From positions 496,001 to 560,000 of the forward strand of contig OZ239145.1 in the NCBI GenBank assembly GCA_965194535.1: 64,000 nucleotides of DNA, read 5' to 3'. Made by a program: the position numbers and the translations under genes. Source of the stretch: Verrucolacustris abundans. Its GTDB lineage: Bacteria; Verrucomicrobiota; Verrucomicrobiia; Methylacidiphilales; Verrucolacustridaceae. Shown piece after piece: positions 51,221-59,576 of the stretch (position 1 is the first letter of the stretch; each line of letters opens with the position of its first letter). The notes under the pieces were generated by a model. It did no database searches, had not been told where the DNA came from, and saw only the letters and a program-made list of their open reading frames with translations.

Positions 51221-52867
51221 GTGGAAAATCAGGTGCATCGGAAAGATCGTATACTGCTTCTCGCTCTTGCGCTGGTCGTGGCATTTCCTTTTTTGGGTTC
51301 GTTTGGTCTTTTGGAGCCTGATGAGGGTAGATTTGCGCAGATCGGGCGGGAGATGGCTGCAACCGGTGATTTTCTCGTGCCACGGTTGAATGGGATTGAG
51401 CAGTTTTATAAACCTCCTCTGGTTTACTGGATCTCTGCTGTTGGGTATAGGCTGTTTGGCGTCTCGGAGTGGACGGCTCGATTGCCGTCGGCGTTGGCGT
51501 TTGCCGGGGTCATTTGGCTAACCGGATGGATGGGTTGGCGTTTGAGGGGACGAAAAGTCGGGTGGATGGCGGCGTTGATTCTTGCGTCGATGATGGAGCC
51601 TTATGCGTTGGGGCGTCAGATCACTTTGGATATGAGTCTGACTTTTTGGGTTACGGCGGCACTGGCCTGTCTGGTCGAAGTGGGGATGGGAAGCCGAAGT
51701 AGATGGGTGGGGTACCTTTTCTTTCTCTGTATGGGGTTGGGATTTTTGGCCAAAGGTCCGATGGCATGGGTCGTTCCGCTTTCGGCCGCCCTTGTTTGGG
51801 GTTGGATGGCCAAAAGGAAGGGGGAAAAGTTGGATCTTCCTTGGGGATTGGGGATTCCGATGACCTTTGGGGTGGCGATGAGTTGGTTCGTCACGGTGTG
51901 CTGGAGGTATCCCGAATTATGGAAATATTTTCTTGGGTATGAGCTGGTGGAAAGATTTGCCAGCACGACGCATGGGCGCTCGAAGCCATGGTGGTTTTTT
52001 CTTCCTATCCTGCTGATTGGGACGTTGCCGTGGACCGGATTTTTGCTAGGTCTCATTCGACAGTCCTTGATCAAGATTAAGGGCAAGACATTGTCCCCGG
52101 TTTTGTGGGGCGTTGGGGCGGCGATCGTGATTCCTTTTGTAGTGGTGAGTTGCAGTGGATCGAAGCTGCTGACGTATATTCTTCCGATCTATTCGCCTTT
52201 GGCGTTGGCACTGGCGATTTGGTTGAGTGGGCAGGTTTGTCCCCGCTGCGAAAAAACAGGTTGGGGATTTGCGCTGATTTCCCTGGGGGTGCTCGGGCCG
52301 ATGCTTTGGTGCGTGCGTTATGTTTGGAGCGAAGCGGCGGAGGTGACACCTTCTCCGGGCTATCTTTTGGCTGCGACGCTTTTGGCTGTCATTCTGGTTC
52401 TGGTGTGGGGAATCAAAATTAGAAGGGGGGATGTGTTGGCGAAAGTGGGATGGGTTGCGGGAGTGGCGATCTTTTTATGGCATGGAGCGAGCTGGGAGAT
52501 GGGGCGAATCAATGATCTTTTGGGAAGGCAGGCAAGTGTTTGCTCCTTGGCGAAGTTGGCGAATCACCATCAACCTGAGCGTCTATTTATTTATCGGGCG
52601 CGGGCCGCTGGTTTACTTTTTGTGACGGATCGAAAAGTGTGGATCAGTCGAGCGGATGCGGATGTTGTGGTGAAACCGTCTACTGAGGCGGAGGGTCGTC
52701 TATTTGAGAAGCCAGGCGAATTGAAGCAAGGATTGTCGGCAGGTCAAAAAGTGGAGGGAATCACCTTGAGACAAGTATATCGGGAGGAGTTTGATCCCAA
52801 AGAGTGGGAAGTAACGGGCAGGGCTGGGGAATTTCTATTGATCCGTGGGTACGGGGTCGAAAAATAA
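51221..52867 (+). CDS. ArnT/PMT-family membrane glycosyltransferase (GT83/GT39-like)
   Basis: A 548-residue protein with about 11 transmembrane helices. The N-terminal periplasmic loop carries LLEPDEGRFAQIGREM, where the acidic EPDE is the metal/catalytic site of dolichol- or undecaprenyl-phosphate sugar transferases. YKPPLVYWISA and RLPSALAF are also conserved in ArnT. It would move a sugar from a lipid carrier to lipid A, a glycolipid or a protein. The GTG at 51221 follows a GGATCGAGGG ribosome site. It is divergent from asnB and followed by tRNA-Leu on the other strand. Confidence 0.88.
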   Translation: MENQVHRKDRILLLALALVVAFPFLGSFGLLEPDEGRFAQIGREMAATGDFLVPRLNGIEQFYKPPLVYWISAVGYRLFGVSEWTARLPSALAFAGVIWLTGWMGWRLRGRKVGWMAALILASMMEPYALGRQITLDMSLTFWVTAALACLVEVGMGSRSRWVGYLFFLCMGLGFLAKGPMAWVVPLSAALVWGWMAKRKGEKLDLPWGLGIPMTFGVAMSWFVTVCWRYPELWKYFLGYELVERFASTTHGRSKPWWFFLPILLIGTLPWTGFLLGLIRQSLIKIKGKTLSPVLWGVGAAIVIPFVVVSCSGSKLLTYILPIYSPLALALAIWLSGQVCPRCEKTGWGFALISLGVLGPMLWCVRYVWSEAAEVTPSPGYLLAATLLAVILVLVWGIKIRRGDVLAKVGWVAGVAIFLWHGASWEMGRINDLLGRQASVCSLAKLANHHQPERLFIYRARAAGLLFVTDRKVWISRADADVVVKPSTEAEGRLFEKPGELKQGLSAGQKVEGITLRQVYREEFDPKEWEVTGRAGEFLLIRGYGVEK

Positions 52868-52870
52868 ACC

Positions 52871-52954
52871 TACCGGCGGAGGGGGTCGAACCCACACGCC
52901 CTTGCGGGCAACGGATTTTGAGTCCGTCGCGTCTGCCAGTTCCGCCACGCCGGC
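52871..52954 (-). tRNA. tRNA-Leu (anticodon CAA)
   Basis: On the minus strand: acceptor GCCGGCG/CGCCGGT (one G-U pair) with discriminator A, and anticodon stem ACGGA/TCCGT with loop CTCAAAA, giving CAA and decoding UUG. There is a long variable arm (TGCCCGCAAGGGCGT), as expected for tRNA-Leu, and T arm GTGGG/CCCCC with loop TTCGAC. It starts 3 bp after the glycosyltransferase stop. Confidence 0.95.
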
Positions 52955-53035
52955 TAAGGTAAGGTTCATAATCCTCTATGGGATGGGGTTGTGACAAGGG
53001 GTTTTCCTTATCCAGAAGTAGGGTAGAATCATCGA

Positions 53036-54592
53036 GTGAAATATTTGCGTTATGGTCTTTGGGGATTGGCTCTTGGGATGGTTGTGTGGTGGGTAAGCGA
53101 TCGGATGATTGGAACGAAGCAAGAGGAGGTGGAGCCTCGTGTCCGAAACGTTTCGAGTCAAAAAATTGATCGAATGTTGAGCTCTGAATCACCCAAGGCA
53201 GATCAAGGTAAGAAAGGCAAAGCGAAGGGGACTTTTGATGGGGCGATCGATACGGGAGCAGGGCAGGAGATTCCTGGGGAAAAGATTCTTCGGTTTAAGG
53301 ACAAGTCTGCCTACCAGCGGTTTCTCAAATCGGCACCAGCGGGTGTGGTTTTAGATCAGATGGACGGGTTGCAGGCGGTTCGGGTGAAGGATGGGGAGTG
53401 GTTGAAATCGATGGCTAAAACGTCCGACATGGAGGTAGGGAAGAACTACTTTGTGGCAGTCCCTGAGGTTCCTGGGGAAGTTCAAACGATGGGAGATGCG
53501 TTTTATCGTGTGGTGGGATCGGATGCACTGAAGTTGATGGGGGCCGAGAGTGTTTCAGCAAATTGGGGCAAAGGGGTTCTGTTGGCGTTACTAGATACGA
53601 GTCTAAATCCGACCAGTACAAGTCTTGGAAGTGAGGAGGGACACGGAACAGCTATGGCGTCTTTGATTGGGGGAAGGGGAGGTGCGGCGCCAGGGGCAAA
53701 GATTCTGGGGTTTACGGTTTTGGATGGGAAGGGGACGGGCGATAGCTTTTCGTTGGCGAAAGCCATTTATACGGCGGTGGATCAGGGGGCAAAAGTGATT
53801 AACATGAGTTTAGGATCCTCGGGGGACTGTGGGGTCGTACGGGAGGCTGTTGCGTATGCGCTTTCCAAACAGGTGGCTTTGGTGGCTGCGGCGGGGAATG
53901 AGGCGGTGAATCGGGTGGCATATCCAGCTGCGTATGAAGGGGTGGTGGCGGTGGGATCGGTCGATGGGGATCGGGGCAATGCTCAGCATCTCTATTTCTC
54001 GAACCGCGGAGAAGCTGTGGATGTGGTGGCCCCTGGATTCGCGGTCGTGGCAGATTGGCCGGGAGGAAAAAAGGTCGAAGTAAGTGGAACATCGGCATCC
54101 ACGGCTTTGGTCAGTGGAGCGATTGCTGCGGTCCTGTCGAGAGAGCCCAATCTAACGGGAAAGCAGGCGGCCGATTTAGTCATCCGATATGCGAATGATA
54201 CGGGTGTGGCGGGTGTGGATGAGGAGACGGGGGCTGGTGTTGTTGATTTACAAAGAGTGTTTGAGAGAAATCAGCGTGGCATTGTTGATTTGGCAACAGC
54301 CGGAGTGGTGCTGGATTCAACCAAAGGAAAAGTAACCGTGGCGGTGCAGAATCGGGGGACGGAAACGGTAAGTTCTCCAGTTATTGAGATTCGTGTGGGG
54401 GAGACAACGCGGAAATTTTATCCAGGGTCGTTAGCTCCAGGTCAGTCCATGGAGGAGTTTGTGCAATTTGATCCAGTAAGAGCGAAACAGGAGGGAGGAA
54501 TTGCGGTCGGAGCCAATGTGGAGGCTCCCAAGGGAAGTGATCAGAGAAATAAAAACGATATGTGGTCGGGTTGGTTTAAGATTTCGAAGTAA
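53036..54592 (+). CDS. Membrane-anchored subtilisin-like (S8) protease
   Basis: A 518-residue S8 peptidase. It has a signal anchor (about residues 6-21) and a 150-residue N-terminal region. The catalytic triad is Asp187 (LLALLDTS), His203 (EGHGTAMASL) and Ser353 (GTSASTALVSG), and the oxyanion Asn288 is in AAGNEA. The usual Pro after the Ser is missing, a mild deviation. After about residue 420 comes a CARDB-like beta domain (VTVAVQNRGTETVSSP), a module that often aids cell-surface attachment. The GTG at 53036 is the only start that gives the anchor. The substrate is unknown. Confidence 0.92.
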   Translation: MKYLRYGLWGLALGMVVWWVSDRMIGTKQEEVEPRVRNVSSQKIDRMLSSESPKADQGKKGKAKGTFDGAIDTGAGQEIPGEKILRFKDKSAYQRFLKSAPAGVVLDQMDGLQAVRVKDGEWLKSMAKTSDMEVGKNYFVAVPEVPGEVQTMGDAFYRVVGSDALKLMGAESVSANWGKGVLLALLDTSLNPTSTSLGSEEGHGTAMASLIGGRGGAAPGAKILGFTVLDGKGTGDSFSLAKAIYTAVDQGAKVINMSLGSSGDCGVVREAVAYALSKQVALVAAAGNEAVNRVAYPAAYEGVVAVGSVDGDRGNAQHLYFSNRGEAVDVVAPGFAVVADWPGGKKVEVSGTSASTALVSGAIAAVLSREPNLTGKQAADLVIRYANDTGVAGVDEETGAGVVDLQRVFERNQRGIVDLATAGVVLDSTKGKVTVAVQNRGTETVSSPVIEIRVGETTRKFYPGSLAPGQSMEEFVQFDPVRAKQEGGIAVGANVEAPKGSDQRNKNDMWSGWFKISK

Positions 54593-54646
54593 GGGGGAAG
54601 GGGTGAGGGAGATTTGGGATGTTTGATTTTTAATTTTTAATTTTTC

Positions 54647-54675
54647 CCCGCATTCGCGGGACACGCTTTCGCGTG
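54647..54675. terminator. Two tandem hairpins after the subtilase gene
   Basis: CCCGC (54647-54651)/GCGGG (54656-54660) and CACGC (54662-54666)/GCGTG (54671-54675) are adjacent small stem-loops with 4-base loops, located 55 bp after the protease stop and preceded by a T/A-rich tract. They are a reasonable terminator for the protease. The remaining bases up to 54738 show no gene. Confidence 0.4.
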
Positions 54676-54738
54676 GATTGGGGAAGAGACACTCACGCAA
54701 CGGGCGGGGAATAAAGGTTTTTAAATTCTAAAACAGGC

Positions 54739-54767
54739 TTGCATTAAACAGCTAGATGTTTAAGCTA
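54739..54767 (+). promoter_or_regulatory. Promoter/operator of the first toxin-antitoxin module
   Basis: TTGCAT (54739-54744) is a plausible -35 and TAAGCT (54761-54766) a -10 at 16 bp. The perfect inverted repeat TAAACA-6-TGTTTA (54745-54762) fills the spacer. An inverted repeat in the promoter is the expected antitoxin binding site. Confidence 0.4.
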
Positions 54768-54772
54768 GGTGT

Positions 54773-55024
54773 ATGAAAGTGAGTTTGTCGATGGGGGCGT
54801 TTGAGGCGAAGAACAGGCTATCGGAATTATTGAATCTAGTGGCGGGGGGGCAGGAGGTGGTGATAACGCGTAGGGGGAAGGTGGCGGCGCGCTTAGTAGG
54901 GCCGAAAAACGGGGATGAAAAAGCGGGTGAAAACTGGGTGGAGATGGCGCGAAAGATTCGTGCCAAGACGAAGCAAGGACGAAAGGGGATTCGAGAGCTG
55001 ATCGAACTAGGTCGAAGGTTTTGA
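54773..55024 (+). CDS. Phd/YefM-type antitoxin
   Basis: An 83-residue protein. The N-terminal part VSLSMGAFEAKNRLSELLNL, followed by GQEVVITRRGKVAARLV, matches the DNA-binding Phd/YefM fold. The basic C-terminal tail is the toxin-neutralising part. Its stop overlaps the toxin start (TTGA, 55021-55024), the usual order of antitoxin then toxin. Confidence 0.88.
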   Translation: MKVSLSMGAFEAKNRLSELLNLVAGGQEVVITRRGKVAARLVGPKNGDEKAGENWVEMARKIRAKTKQGRKGIRELIELGRRF

Positions 55025-55434
55025 AATCTGCGGTTCTGGATGCGTCGGTCACGGCCTGTTGGGTTTTGACGGATGAGAGTGAGTCCAAGGCAGATGATAT
55101 TTTAGAAAAGGTGGGCGAGGGGAAGCTGGAGGTACGGGTTCCTGAGTTATGGGTGCATGAGATGCTGAATGTGCTTTTGAGTGGGTGTCGGAGGGGTCGG
55201 ATGAGCCAGGAGGTAATGAACGAGTCGTGGGCATTGGTGCAGAGTTGGCCCGTGGTGCGTCTGACAATGCCGGTGGAGAGAATGGGGCGGTGGCGGGAGT
55301 TGGCGGTTCGCTTTGAGGTATCTTCCTATGATGCGGCTTATTTGGAGTTGGCGGAGAGATTGCGTTCTCCACTGTATACTTTTGACCAGAAACTTGGGCG
55401 AGCAGCGAAGGTCCTGGGACTGTCGCCTGATTAG
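55021..55434 (+). CDS. PIN-domain (VapC-like) toxin
   Basis: A 137-residue PIN ribonuclease. The acidic site is Asp8 (AVLDASVTACW), a Glu in VPELWVHEML, the Asp of SSYDAAYLELA and the Asp of YTFDQKL. VapC-type toxins cut specific tRNAs or rRNA when released from the antitoxin. The start codon is TTG, overlapping the antitoxin stop by 4 bp. Phd-type antitoxin with VapC-type toxin is a common mixed pairing. Confidence 0.88.
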   Translation: MKSAVLDASVTACWVLTDESESKADDILEKVGEGKLEVRVPELWVHEMLNVLLSGCRRGRMSQEVMNESWALVQSWPVVRLTMPVERMGRWRELAVRFEVSSYDAAYLELAERLRSPLYTFDQKLGRAAKVLGLSPD

Positions 55435-55508
55435 GAGGTTGGGCTGCTTGGAGTTGGTTCGACGTCGGAAATAGGCTGAAGGGGTTAAGGGGTTAAGACC
55501 CGACAAGA

Positions 55509-55529
55509 GCCCCGACGAGAGTGCGGGGC
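55509..55529. terminator. Hairpin between the toxin gene and ilvB
   Basis: GCCCCG (55509-55514) pairs with CGGGGC (55524-55529). It lies between two convergent genes and probably serves both. A GGGGTTAA direct duplication lies just before it (about 55480-55494). Confidence 0.45.
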
Positions 55530-55560
55530 AGGGCTGGGGTAGAACCGCAACGGGTGCTGG

Positions 55561-57384
55561 TTAGCCTGGGACTTCGGATTGGAGGGGGGCGTCGCCTAGT
55601 TGCATGGGTTCAAGAATGATGTCTTTCACGGTGCCACCGGCAGGAATCATGGGAAGAACGTGCTCGGTATACGGGACCATGACGTCGAGAACGTAGGCGG
55701 TTTTTGAGGCAAGCATGCGTTGGAGTGCGGGGCGGATCTCCTCAGGTTGTGTGATGCGTTCGGCGGGAACCCCGAAGCCTTGGCAGATCGGAAGGTAATC
55801 AGGGAAGATTGCGGTAGGGGATTTGGGATCACCCAAGAAGGTGTGACCGCGGTTGCTCGCGAAGAAGCGGTCCTCCCACTGGACAACCATGCCGAGGTAC
55901 TGGTTGTTAATGATGATGGCTTTGGCAGGAATATTTTCCGCAATGGCGGTGGCTAACTCCTGTACGTTCATCAGGAAGGAACCGTCGCCGTCGATATCGA
56001 TGACCTCACGGTCGGGGCAAGCGACTTTAGCCCCAAGCGCAGCTGGGTAGCCGTAGCCCATCGCGCCCAAACCTGCGGAGGTTAGGAAGCTGCGGGGGTG
56101 ATGGAAGTCGTAGAACTGTCCTGCCCACATTTGGTGCTGACCAACGCCCGTGGTGATGATGGCCTCGCCTTTGGTCAGGCGGCATAGCTCCTCTATCACC
56201 TGCTGGGGCATGATTCGGCCAGGGATAGGTTTGTAGGAGAATGGATATTTTTTGCGCCACGTGTCGATCTGTTCGCGCCACTTTTGGAATCGTTTGGGTA
56301 GGTGGGAGTGGGAGCGGCGGGATAGGATCTGATTGAGATTTTTCAGGGCAAGCCGCACATCGGCAAGGATGGGAAGATGGACGACCTTATTTTTATTGAG
56401 CTCGGATGCATCCACATCGATGTGAACGATGGTGGCTTTTTTTGCGAACTCAGAAACTTTCCCGGTGACACGATCGTCAAAGCGAACTCCAAATGCGAGG
56501 AGTAGATCGCAATCATCGACTGCGTAGTTGGCGTAGACGGTGCCGTGCATGCCGAGCCATTTGAGAGATTGAGGATCGGTTTCAGGAAAACCTCCAACAC
56601 CCATGAGAGTGGTCGTCACTGGAATTCCTGTGCTTCGGGCGAATTTCAGGAGATCGGCTTCGGCTTCCGAGGTGATGATTCCGCCTCCGACGTACAAAAC
56701 GGGGCGGTCGGCTTTTTCGATCAGGCCCAAGATTTCATTGAGAGCCACTTCGTCTGGCGCAGGTAGGGGACGAAATCCGGGAATATCCATTGCGGCGGGC
56801 CAGGTGACCTGAGCCGTAGCTTTTTGGACGTCTTTAGGAATATCGATCACAACGGGGCCTGGGCGACCCGAGGTAGCGATGTGGAAGGCTTCTGCGACGA
56901 TGCGGGGGATGTCTCCCGGATGCATGACGAGGTAGCTATGTTTAACGATGGGCAGGGTGACGCCGAATACATCGGTTTCCTGAAAAGCGCCTCGGCCGAT
57001 CGCGGTTGTGGGGACTTGGCCCGTGATGGCAACCATCGGAACGGAGTCCATAAAGGCATCGGCGATTCCTGTGACAAGATTGGTAGCACCGGGGCCTGAG
57101 GTAGCCATGACGACGCCGACTTTTCCGGTCGCACGAGCGTAACCCTCTGCCATAAAGGCCCCGCCTTGTTCGTGACGGGGAAGAATGGTGCGGATTTTTT
57201 TAGAACGTGTCAGGGATTGGTGGAGCATCATGCTGGCACCGCCGGGGTAGGCGAATATGGTGTCGACGCCAGCGTGTTCGAGAGCTTGGACAAGGAGATC
57301 GCATCCCATGGTGGGGGGCGACAGCTTGGATCGTCCTTGGGAAGGCTTCTTCGAGGGGGACTTGGATTTCACTTTGCTCATCAA
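55561..57384 (-). CDS. ilvB: Acetolactate synthase large subunit
   Basis: A 607-residue ThDP enzyme of branched-chain amino acid synthesis. Glu72 in LPRHEQGGAFMAEGYARA activates ThDP. GRPGPVVIDIPKDVQ, FGVRFDDRVTGK (FAD domain) and the metal/ThDP motif DGDGSFLMNVQELATA are present. The N-terminal 22 residues are basic and low-complexity. It condenses two pyruvates, or pyruvate with 2-oxobutyrate. The regulatory subunit IlvN is not adjacent, which is unusual. A TATAAT box at 57395-57390 is 5 to 6 bp from the first ATG (57384), so leaderless transcription is possible. Confidence 0.95.
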   Translation of the reverse strand: MMSKVKSKSPSKKPSQGRSKLSPPTMGCDLLVQALEHAGVDTIFAYPGGASMMLHQSLTRSKKIRTILPRHEQGGAFMAEGYARATGKVGVVMATSGPGATNLVTGIADAFMDSVPMVAITGQVPTTAIGRGAFQETDVFGVTLPIVKHSYLVMHPGDIPRIVAEAFHIATSGRPGPVVIDIPKDVQKATAQVTWPAAMDIPGFRPLPAPDEVALNEILGLIEKADRPVLYVGGGIITSEAEADLLKFARSTGIPVTTTLMGVGGFPETDPQSLKWLGMHGTVYANYAVDDCDLLLAFGVRFDDRVTGKVSEFAKKATIVHIDVDASELNKNKVVHLPILADVRLALKNLNQILSRRSHSHLPKRFQKWREQIDTWRKKYPFSYKPIPGRIMPQQVIEELCRLTKGEAIITTGVGQHQMWAGQFYDFHHPRSFLTSAGLGAMGYGYPAALGAKVACPDREVIDIDGDGSFLMNVQELATAIAENIPAKAIIINNQYLGMVVQWEDRFFASNRGHTFLGDPKSPTAIFPDYLPICQGFGVPAERITQPEEIRPALQRMLASKTAYVLDVMVPYTEHVLPMIPAGGTVKDIILEPMQLGDAPLQSEVPG

Positions 57385-57439
57385 AATAAATTATAGTCGT
57401 TCAAAACGGCAAATTCTAGCTAAATTATCGATTTTTAAA

Positions 57440-57467
57440 TTGACCAGTCTGACCAGTCGAATAATAT
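57440..57467 (+). promoter_or_regulatory. Strong promoter with duplicated operator for the second toxin-antitoxin module
   Basis: TTGACC (57440-57445), 16 bp, TAATAT (57462-57467), then 6 bases to the antitoxin ATG (57474). The transcript should start at the ATG. GACCAGTC occurs twice in tandem (57442-57449 and 57451-57458), inside the promoter, as expected for antitoxin binding. Confidence 0.55.
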
Positions 57468-57473
57468 AAATTG

Positions 57474-57701
57474 ATGAAATCGGTGCCCGCTTATGAAGCG
57501 AAGTCAAAATTTTCCGAGTATTTGAGGGCAGCCTCGGAGGGGGAGACTTTTGTCATCACGCGCAATGGGCAGCGGATGGCGGAGTTGAGGCCTTGTCAGG
57601 GGCCTGAGTTGCGAAGAAAGAGGGGGATGATGAGGGAGAAGTTTGCGGCTTTAGGTGAGAAGTTTAGTCGCCCGCTGGAGGAGTTTTCTGCACCCGCATG
57701 A
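57474..57701 (+). CDS. Phd-type antitoxin, second module
   Basis: A 75-residue antitoxin. KSVPAYEAKSKFSEYLRAAS and the ETFVITRNGQRMAEL strand are the typical Phd/YefM half. The C-terminal region is charged and disordered. The ATG at 57474 lacks a Shine-Dalgarno and coincides with the predicted transcription start. A TTG directly before it (57471) is an alternative. The toxin start overlaps by 4 bp. Confidence 0.88.
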   Translation: MKSVPAYEAKSKFSEYLRAASEGETFVITRNGQRMAELRPCQGPELRRKRGMMREKFAALGEKFSRPLEEFSAPA

Positions 57702-58093
57702 AACTGCTGATTGATACGGCGGCGCTAATCTGGTTTTTGCGTAAAGACGAGGAGATTTCAGCTCGTGCGGCGGGTGCGATTGAGGATTCGCGGAATCAGG
57801 TTTATGTGAGTGCGGCCGCGTTGTGGGAGATTTCGGTCAAGGCTGCGACGGGGGCGTTGGTGGCTCCTGAGGGCTTGGGGGAGACATTAAGTCAGGATTT
57901 AGAGGAAGCGGGGTTTCGAATTCTTCCGATTGAGGGTAGGCATGCGGAGGAGGTGTATCGGCTTCCTCGGGTCCATCCAGATCCGTTTGATCGGTTAATG
58001 ATTGCGCAGTGTCGATGTGAAAAGATGACGGCGGTGACGAATGATGTGACGTGGTCGGATCGGCGGTACGAGATCGCGACGGTATGGAAGTAA
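57698..58093 (+). CDS. PIN-domain toxin, second module
   Basis: A 131-residue PIN toxin. Acidic residues: Asp6 (LLIDTAALIWFL), Glu in ALWEISVKAATG, Asp in HPDPFDRLMIAQ and Asp in VTNDVTW. This is a different subgroup from the module at 54.8 kb. The DPFDR box and the WEI-x-K segment match the PIN proteins of the Sll0205/type II family. It overlaps the antitoxin gene as ATGA (57698-57701). Confidence 0.9.
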   Translation: MKLLIDTAALIWFLRKDEEISARAAGAIEDSRNQVYVSAAALWEISVKAATGALVAPEGLGETLSQDLEEAGFRILPIEGRHAEEVYRLPRVHPDPFDRLMIAQCRCEKMTAVTNDVTWSDRRYEIATVWK

Positions 58094-58101
58094 ACGGCTC
58101 T

Positions 58102-58141
58102 CCTACGCTCCTAGCCCGCTTCGCGGAGTAGCTACGAAGGG
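58102..58141. terminator. Imperfect hairpin between the second toxin and the dUTPase-like gene
   Basis: CTACGCTCC (near 58103-58111) can pair with GGAGTAG (58125-58131) and neighbouring bases, with a CCGCTTCGCGG mini-stem in the loop. It lies between convergent genes. CGCGGAGTAGCTACGAAGG-like blocks look like dispersed repeats; CTACGAAGG also occurs just after the giant glycanase (26043). Confidence 0.35.
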
Positions 58142-58148
58142 TTGGTAG

Positions 58149-58529
58149 TTAGATGTGTTTGGAATCGGCGTGGTCTTTGACTGTGTAGCCGGATTCCTGG
58201 CGTTTGTGATTCACCTCGTTTTTCTTCACGTAGCCTTGATAGATGTCCTCGGCGGTCATGCCGAGGGTCTGAGCTAGTGAGACGAGGAAGTGAAAGAGAT
58301 CAACCACTTCGACGCGGGCGTTTTGTTCGTCGATCTTTTGATATTTGGCCCACCATTTCCAAGGGAAACTATCGATCAGCTCGGCCAGTTCTTGAGACAT
58401 GGCCCGGGTGTAGTTGAGAGCCCACTTGGTTTTTTCGTCTGGGGAGAGGTTGGCAAGATCGACCCCGATCTTTTTGTTGAGGAGGTCCTGCATGCGGAAG
58501 ATTTCGTCTAATTTGTCGGGTGATGACAT
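58149..58529 (-). CDS. All-alpha NTP pyrophosphatase (dimeric dUTPase-like)
   Basis: A 126-residue helical protein. QELAELIDSFPWKWWAKYQ with the later RVEVVDLFHFLVSLA supplies the two acidic metal motifs (ExxE and ExxD) of dimeric dUTPase/MazG-like enzymes. The closing KKNEVNHKRQESGY segment is typical of the dUTPase branch. It probably hydrolyses dUTP or damaged nucleotides. The start at 58529 gives the family N-terminus (DKLDEIFRMQDLLNKK). A frame reaching back to 58643 adds an unlikely leader and approaches the divergent trxB gene. Confidence 0.82.
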   Translation of the reverse strand: MSSPDKLDEIFRMQDLLNKKIGVDLANLSPDEKTKWALNYTRAMSQELAELIDSFPWKWWAKYQKIDEQNARVEVVDLFHFLVSLAQTLGMTAEDIYQGYVKKNEVNHKRQESGYTVKDHADSKHI

Positions 58530-58649
58530 AGAGTAGGGGTAGCGGGTAGGAGCGGAAGAGGGAGACTTTTTTACAGAAAAACAGAGTCGGATGTGAAGAA
58601 ATCGGCAAGCAGGTTGGACGGAGGGAAGGGGAAAGGGTAACAAGGAAGG

Positions 58650-59576
58650 ATGCGTGATGTGGTAATTTTAGGAAGTGGATGTGCTGGTTGGACGGCCGCT
58701 CTTTATCTGGCACGGGCAAATTTAAAGCCCTTGGTTTTGACGGGAACACAGACGGGGGGATTGCTGACCACAACTTCGATTGTGGAAAATTACCCTGGAT
58801 TTCCCCAAGGAGTGGATGGGACGACCTTAATGGTGCAGATGATGGAGCAGGCACAAAAGTTTGGAGCCGAAGTGGAGTTTGGGGTGGTGGCGGATAAAGT
58901 TACTTTGGGAAAAGGAAAGCAGCAGATTTGTGCTGGAAAAAAAATCATTGAGACGAAAACTTTGATTGTTTCCACGGGAGCGGGGCACCGTCATTTAGAT
59001 GTTCCGGGGGAAAAGGAATTGGAGACGAAGGGAGTGACGTACTGTGCAACGTGTGACGGGGCTTTGCCGATGTTTCGCAATCAGCCTGTGGTGGTGGTGG
59101 GAGGAGGAGATTCGGCGTGTGAGGAGGCGACATTTTTAACGCGATTTGCATCGAAGGTTTATCTGGTGCATCGCAGGGGAGAGTTACGGGCCTCGAAGAT
59201 CATGGCGGAGCGGGCTTTGGGAAATCCAAAGATTCAGCCTGTTTGGAATTCCGTGGTGGAGAGTGTGGAGGGGGTGAAGGAGGGTAAAGTGACAGGGGTC
59301 AGGTTGAAGGATGCTGGAACAGGAAAGAGTTCTGTTCTTGCGTGCGCGGGTGTTTTTATTGCGGTCGGACATGTTCCCAACACGCAGATTTTTAAGGGGC
59401 AACTCGATATGGATGAGGCGGGTTATTTACAGTTGGCGACGGGAAGTCGGACGAATGTGGAGGGGGTTTTTGGGGCGGGGGATTGTGCGGACAAAGTGTA
59501 TCGGCAGGCCATCACCGCAGCGGGGATGGGGTGTATGGCCGCGATTGACGCGGAGCGCTACTTAGCTGGAGGTTGA
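58650..59576 (+). CDS. trxB: Thioredoxin reductase
   Basis: A 308-residue flavoprotein. FAD motif LGSGCAGWTAALYLARANL, the redox pair Cys132-Ala-Thr-Cys135 (TYCATCDGALP), the NADPH motif VVVVGGGDSACEEA, and the final GVFGAGDCADKVYRQAITAAGMG. It reduces thioredoxin with NADPH. The ribosome site AAGGAAGG directly precedes the ATG. It ends in a 19-bp overlap with the convergent TPR gene. No trxA is adjacent. Confidence 0.95.
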   Translation: MRDVVILGSGCAGWTAALYLARANLKPLVLTGTQTGGLLTTTSIVENYPGFPQGVDGTTLMVQMMEQAQKFGAEVEFGVVADKVTLGKGKQQICAGKKIIETKTLIVSTGAGHRHLDVPGEKELETKGVTYCATCDGALPMFRNQPVVVVGGGDSACEEATFLTRFASKVYLVHRRGELRASKIMAERALGNPKIQPVWNSVVESVEGVKEGKVTGVRLKDAGTGKSSVLACAGVFIAVGHVPNTQIFKGQLDMDEAGYLQLATGSRTNVEGVFGAGDCADKVYRQAITAAGMGCMAAIDAERYLAGG

